DNA of 7,826 nt from Nitratiruptor sp. (lineage in GTDB: Bacteria > Campylobacterota > Campylobacteria > Campylobacterales > Nitratiruptoraceae), in contig WGBB01000089.1 of the NCBI GenBank assembly GCA_015494505.1, forward strand, positions 1-7,826. The letters are read 5' to 3'. This document shows, one piece after another, positions 5,127 to 7,826 of this stretch. The notes below the pieces were generated by a model. It was not told the DNA's origin and made no database searches. It worked only from the letters and a program-made list of their open reading frames with translations. A program made the translations under genes and the position numbers. Position 1 is the first letter of the stretch. Each line of letters begins with the position of its first letter.

Positions 5127-6116
5127 ATGGAGATTCGTCTAGCGATCAACGGTTTTGGCCGTATCGGACGTGCCGTGGTGCGCAATGCCTGCAAGCGAGG
5201 AGACTTCGCTATTACGGCTATCAACGATCTGATGAGCATCGAGATGATGGCCTATCTGCTCAAGCACGACTCCGTGCACGGGACGTTCGACGAGGAGGTG
5301 CGCATTCTCGATGATAGCACGCTTCAAATCGGCAAGCACCGCGTCGCTATCTCTCACTGTGACAACCCATCTGCCATTGAAGCGCCTGAAGCTGATGTGG
5401 CCATCGAAGCGACGGGGAAGTTTTTGCGCTCCGACCTGGCTGCGGGTCATCGCAACTATGCCAAAAAGGTGATCATATCCGCTCCTGCGGTGGATGATAC
5501 TCCTACCTTCGTCTACGGTGTCAATCATATCGAGTACAAAGGTGAGTCCATCATCTCAAACGCCAGCTGCACCACCAACTGCCTCGCACCCATCGCCAAG
5601 CTCGTGGATGAGCATTACGGCATCCAAAAGGGGCTGATGACCACGGTGCACAGCTACACCATCGACCAAAACCTCCTCGATAGCGATCACAAGCGTGAAA
5701 TCCGCCGCTCCCGCGCAGCGGCCGTCAATCTCGTGCCCACCACCACGGGGGCTGCTAGAGCGATCTTTAGGGTCTTGCCTTCGCTCAAAGGCAAGCTGGA
5801 TGGACGGAGCGTGCGTGTGCCCGTAGCGGACGTATCGCTGATGGACCTCGATCTGGTTTTAGAGCGTGAAGCTTCCAAAGAGGAGCTCATAGCACTCTTC
5901 AAAGAGGCTGCCGCCACATCCATGCGAGGCGTATTGGCGGTGGATGAGGAGTATCGGGTATCCAGCGATTTTTTGGGTTCGTTCTACAGCTCCATCGTGG
6001 CGGCCGATCTTATCCAGAGTCTGGGGAATATGGTAAAAATCATGAGCTGGTACGATAATGAATGGGGCTATGCCAACAGGCTTTTAGATATGGCGAAGTA
6101 CATCACAAAGGAGTAG
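5127..6116 (+). CDS. gap: Type I glyceraldehyde-3-phosphate dehydrogenase
   Basis: This enzyme interconverts glyceraldehyde-3-phosphate and 1,3-bisphosphoglycerate with NAD(H) and phosphate in the cytosol. The 329-residue length is normal. The Rossmann glycine motif is N8-GFGRIGR15, and D34 after N33 is the acidic residue that favours NAD over NADP. The catalytic Cys is C148 in SNASCTTNC (144-152), with H175 in TTVHSYT. The phosphate-site block RRSRAAAVNLVPTTTGAARA is at 193-212, and WYDNEWGY (308-315) is near the C-terminus. The stretch between LLD (183-185) and RRSRAAA appears one residue longer than in familiar GAPDHs. The start is ATG 5127 with GAGGA at 5116-5120. It is followed one base later by pgk. 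Direction of flux (glycolysis or gluconeogenesis) cannot be read from the sequence. Confidence 0.97.
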   Translation: MEIRLAINGFGRIGRAVVRNACKRGDFAITAINDLMSIEMMAYLLKHDSVHGTFDEEVRILDDSTLQIGKHRVAISHCDNPSAIEAPEADVAIEATGKFLRSDLAAGHRNYAKKVIISAPAVDDTPTFVYGVNHIEYKGESIISNASCTTNCLAPIAKLVDEHYGIQKGLMTTVHSYTIDQNLLDSDHKREIRRSRAAAVNLVPTTTGAARAIFRVLPSLKGKLDGRSVRVPVADVSLMDLDLVLEREASKEELIALFKEAAATSMRGVLAVDEEYRVSSDFLGSFYSSIVAADLIQSLGNMVKIMSWYDNEWGYANRLLDMAKYITKE

Positions 6117-6117
6117 T

Positions 6118-7320
6118 ATGCACATAAAGTCTATCAAAGAACTCGATCTCGCTCCCGGAAGCAGCGTCTTTATCCGCTGCGACTTCAACGTCCCTCTCGA
6201 TGAGTACGGCAACATCACCGACGACAGACGCATCCGCGCTGCGCTCCCAACTATACGCTACTGCCTCGATAACGAGTGTCGCATCGTCCTGGCCAGCCAC
6301 CTGGGCCGTCCCAAAGGGTTTGATGAAAAATATTCTCTCAAGCCCGTGGCTAAGCGCCTCCATACGCTTCTCAAACAAGACATCATTATGGCCGGTGACG
6401 TAGTGGGCGAGGATGCCAAAGCGAAATTTGCCGCTCTGCAGCCGGGACAGATTATGCTGCTTGAAAACCTCCGTTTCGAGCCCGGCGAGACCAAAAACGA
6501 TCCCGAATTTGCCAAAAAACTGAGCGAGTTTGGCGAATTTTATATCAACGACGCTTTCGGTGTGAGCCATAGAGCCCACGCATCCGTGGAAGCTATTACG
6601 AAATACTATGACGAGAACCATAAAGCCGCAGGCTTCTTGCTCCTCAAAGAGATCAAATATCTCTACAAACTCCTCCAAAACCCCACGCGTCCCTTCCTTG
6701 CCATCGTGGGCGGTAGCAAGGTTTCTAGCAAACTGGGAGCACTTATCAATTTGCTTCCCAAAGTGGACAAGATGATTATCGGCGGCGGTATGGCCTTTAC
6801 CTTTCTCAAGGCTCTGGGCGAAGAGGTGGGCAAGAGCCTCGTAGAAGAGGAGCTGGTGGACGAGGCGGCCAATATCTTAGAAGAGGCCAAGCGCCTCGGC
6901 GTCAAGCTCTACTTGCCCGTCGATTTCGTGGTGGCGCCGGAATTTAGCGAAGACGCGCCCGTCAAATTCGTCACCTACAAAGAGATTCCAAAAGATTGGA
7001 TGGGTCTGGATATCGGTCTTGCTTCTACGCGCCTCTTTCGTGAAGCCCTCAACGACGTGCAGACGATTCTATGGAACGGACCTATGGGTGTTTTCGAGAT
7101 GGATAAATTCGCCCGCGGGTCTATCAAGCTCGCAAACTACGTGGCCGAAAGCTATGCTACCAAAATCATCGGCGGCGGTGATACGGCGAGTCTGATTAGC
7201 AAAGCAGGCGTGGATGACGAGATGACTTTTATCTCTACTGGCGGTGGAGCGAGTCTGGAGCTTCTGGAGGGCAAAGAGCTTCCCGGTATCAAAGCCCTCA
7301 CGGTCGAGGATGAGGCATGA
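6118..7320 (+). CDS. pgk: Phosphoglycerate kinase
   Basis: Phosphoglycerate kinase interconverts 1,3-bisphosphoglycerate plus ADP and 3-phosphoglycerate plus ATP in the cytosol. Its 400 residues match the family. The N-terminal substrate domain shows FIRCDFNVPLD (18-28), R38, SHLGRPKG (60-67), LLENLRF (114-120) and INDAFGVSHRAHAS (143-156). The nucleotide domain shows VGGSKVSSKL (197-206), IIGGGMAFTF (220-229), WNGPMGVFE (319-327), GGGDTASLI (352-360) and STGGGASLELLEGK (373-386). All recognised catalytic blocks are intact. AAGGAG (6108-6113) inside the end of gap serves the ATG at 6118, only one base after the gap stop. The last four bases overlap the tpiA start. Confidence 0.98.
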   Translation: MHIKSIKELDLAPGSSVFIRCDFNVPLDEYGNITDDRRIRAALPTIRYCLDNECRIVLASHLGRPKGFDEKYSLKPVAKRLHTLLKQDIIMAGDVVGEDAKAKFAALQPGQIMLLENLRFEPGETKNDPEFAKKLSEFGEFYINDAFGVSHRAHASVEAITKYYDENHKAAGFLLLKEIKYLYKLLQNPTRPFLAIVGGSKVSSKLGALINLLPKVDKMIIGGGMAFTFLKALGEEVGKSLVEEELVDEAANILEEAKRLGVKLYLPVDFVVAPEFSEDAPVKFVTYKEIPKDWMGLDIGLASTRLFREALNDVQTILWNGPMGVFEMDKFARGSIKLANYVAESYATKIIGGGDTASLISKAGVDDEMTFISTGGGASLELLEGKELPGIKALTVEDEA

Positions 7321-7826
7321 TTCTCGCCGCCAACTTCAAAATGAACCATACGCGCGCAAGCACACGCGCCTATCTAGAGCGGCTGGATAACATCGAAAAG
7401 CCCGCAAATATCGACCTCTTTGTCTTTCCACCCTTCACTGCACTGGATAGCTATGAAAGTATCGCCACTATAGGTGCGCAGAATGCCTACTGCGCCGAAA
7501 GTGGCTCCTATACCGGCGAGATAGGCCTGGCGCAATTGAGGGAATTCGGCATCGAGACGCTGATTCTGGGGCATAGCGAACGGCGCCATATCTTTGGCGA
7601 ATCCCAAGAACTCATCGCCAAGAAGTTCGATTTTTACAAAGAGCTTGGCTTCACCATTTTCTACTGCATCGGTGAGACGCTTGCTATCAAAGAGCAGGGC
7701 GAAGAGGCTATACATATATATTTACAAAAACAGCTCGAAGGTATCGACACAAGCTATGAAAAGCTCGTCATCGCCTACGAGCCTGTCTGGGCCATCGGCA
7801 CCGGCAAGAGTGCGACGGCAGAGGAT
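7317..7826 (+). CDS. tpiA: Triosephosphate isomerase (N-terminal part, cut by window end)
   Basis: This enzyme interconverts dihydroxyacetone phosphate and glyceraldehyde-3-phosphate. The visible 170 codons are open to the last base, so the gene continues beyond the window; roughly the last quarter is missing. All catalytic residues are present: N6 and K8 in AANFKMN, H86 in GHSERR (85-90), and E155 in AYEPVWAIGTGK (153-164), which includes the loop that closes over substrate. H86 and E155 fall 9 and 12 residues earlier than in the E. coli enzyme, a shortened form like the compact TPIs I recall from Campylobacterota. The start ATG overlaps the pgk stop as ATGA, with GAGGA (7306-7310) six bases upstream in pgk, which implies coupled translation. 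The gene is partial only because of the window boundary. Confidence 0.95.
   Translation, partial: MILAANFKMNHTRASTRAYLERLDNIEKPANIDLFVFPPFTALDSYESIATIGAQNAYCAESGSYTGEIGLAQLREFGIETLILGHSERRHIFGESQELIAKKFDFYKELGFTIFYCIGETLAIKEQGEEAIHIYLQKQLEGIDTSYEKLVIAYEPVWAIGTGKSATAED

Overview
This is a dense, ordinary chromosomal segment from a member of the Campylobacterota (the former Epsilonproteobacteria). Three things point there. First, a Glu-rich protein with a degenerate receiver domain (ChePep, restricted to this phylum) sits directly before gmk, tatA and argS, an order I recall from Helicobacter pylori (HP0322-HP0319) and Campylobacter jejuni (Cj1178c-Cj1175c). Second, a NucT-type nuclease lies next to it, as HP0323 does in H. 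pylori. Third, nadD stands beside a gap-pgk-tpiA cluster, as in Campylobacter. The base composition looks close to 50% GC, high for host-associated members, and would fit an environmental or vent-type genus. The genus cannot be fixed from the window.

Layout. Bases 11-529 (minus) encode a secreted or membrane-anchored phospholipase D-superfamily nuclease with a GTG start. A 68-bp divergent intergenic region follows, with -10 elements for both strands that overlap. A plus-strand run then covers 598-4546: chePep, gmk (8-nt overlap), tatA, argS (TTG start) and rsfS (stop and start abutting). nadD (minus, 4524-5057) converges on rsfS and overlaps its 3' end by 23 nt. A second divergent intergenic region of 69 bp separates nadD from the glycolytic/gluconeogenic run gap-pgk-tpiA (5127 to the window end). 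Within that run pgk starts 1 nt after gap and tpiA overlaps pgk by 4 nt. tpiA is cut by the window edge at codon 170.

Functional picture. Most of the window is housekeeping: GMP phosphorylation, Tat secretion, arginyl-tRNA charging, ribosome silencing, NAD synthesis and three consecutive steps of triose metabolism. The least conventional gene is chePep, a chemotaxis regulator that works with CheZ in H. pylori. Its receiver-like domain keeps the phosphoacceptor-position Asp and the conserved Lys but has lost the acidic Mg-binding pair. Its long linker carries short repeated motifs. I see no mobile element, CRISPR array, RNA gene or new defence-like system. No stretch over 300 bases lacks a gene.
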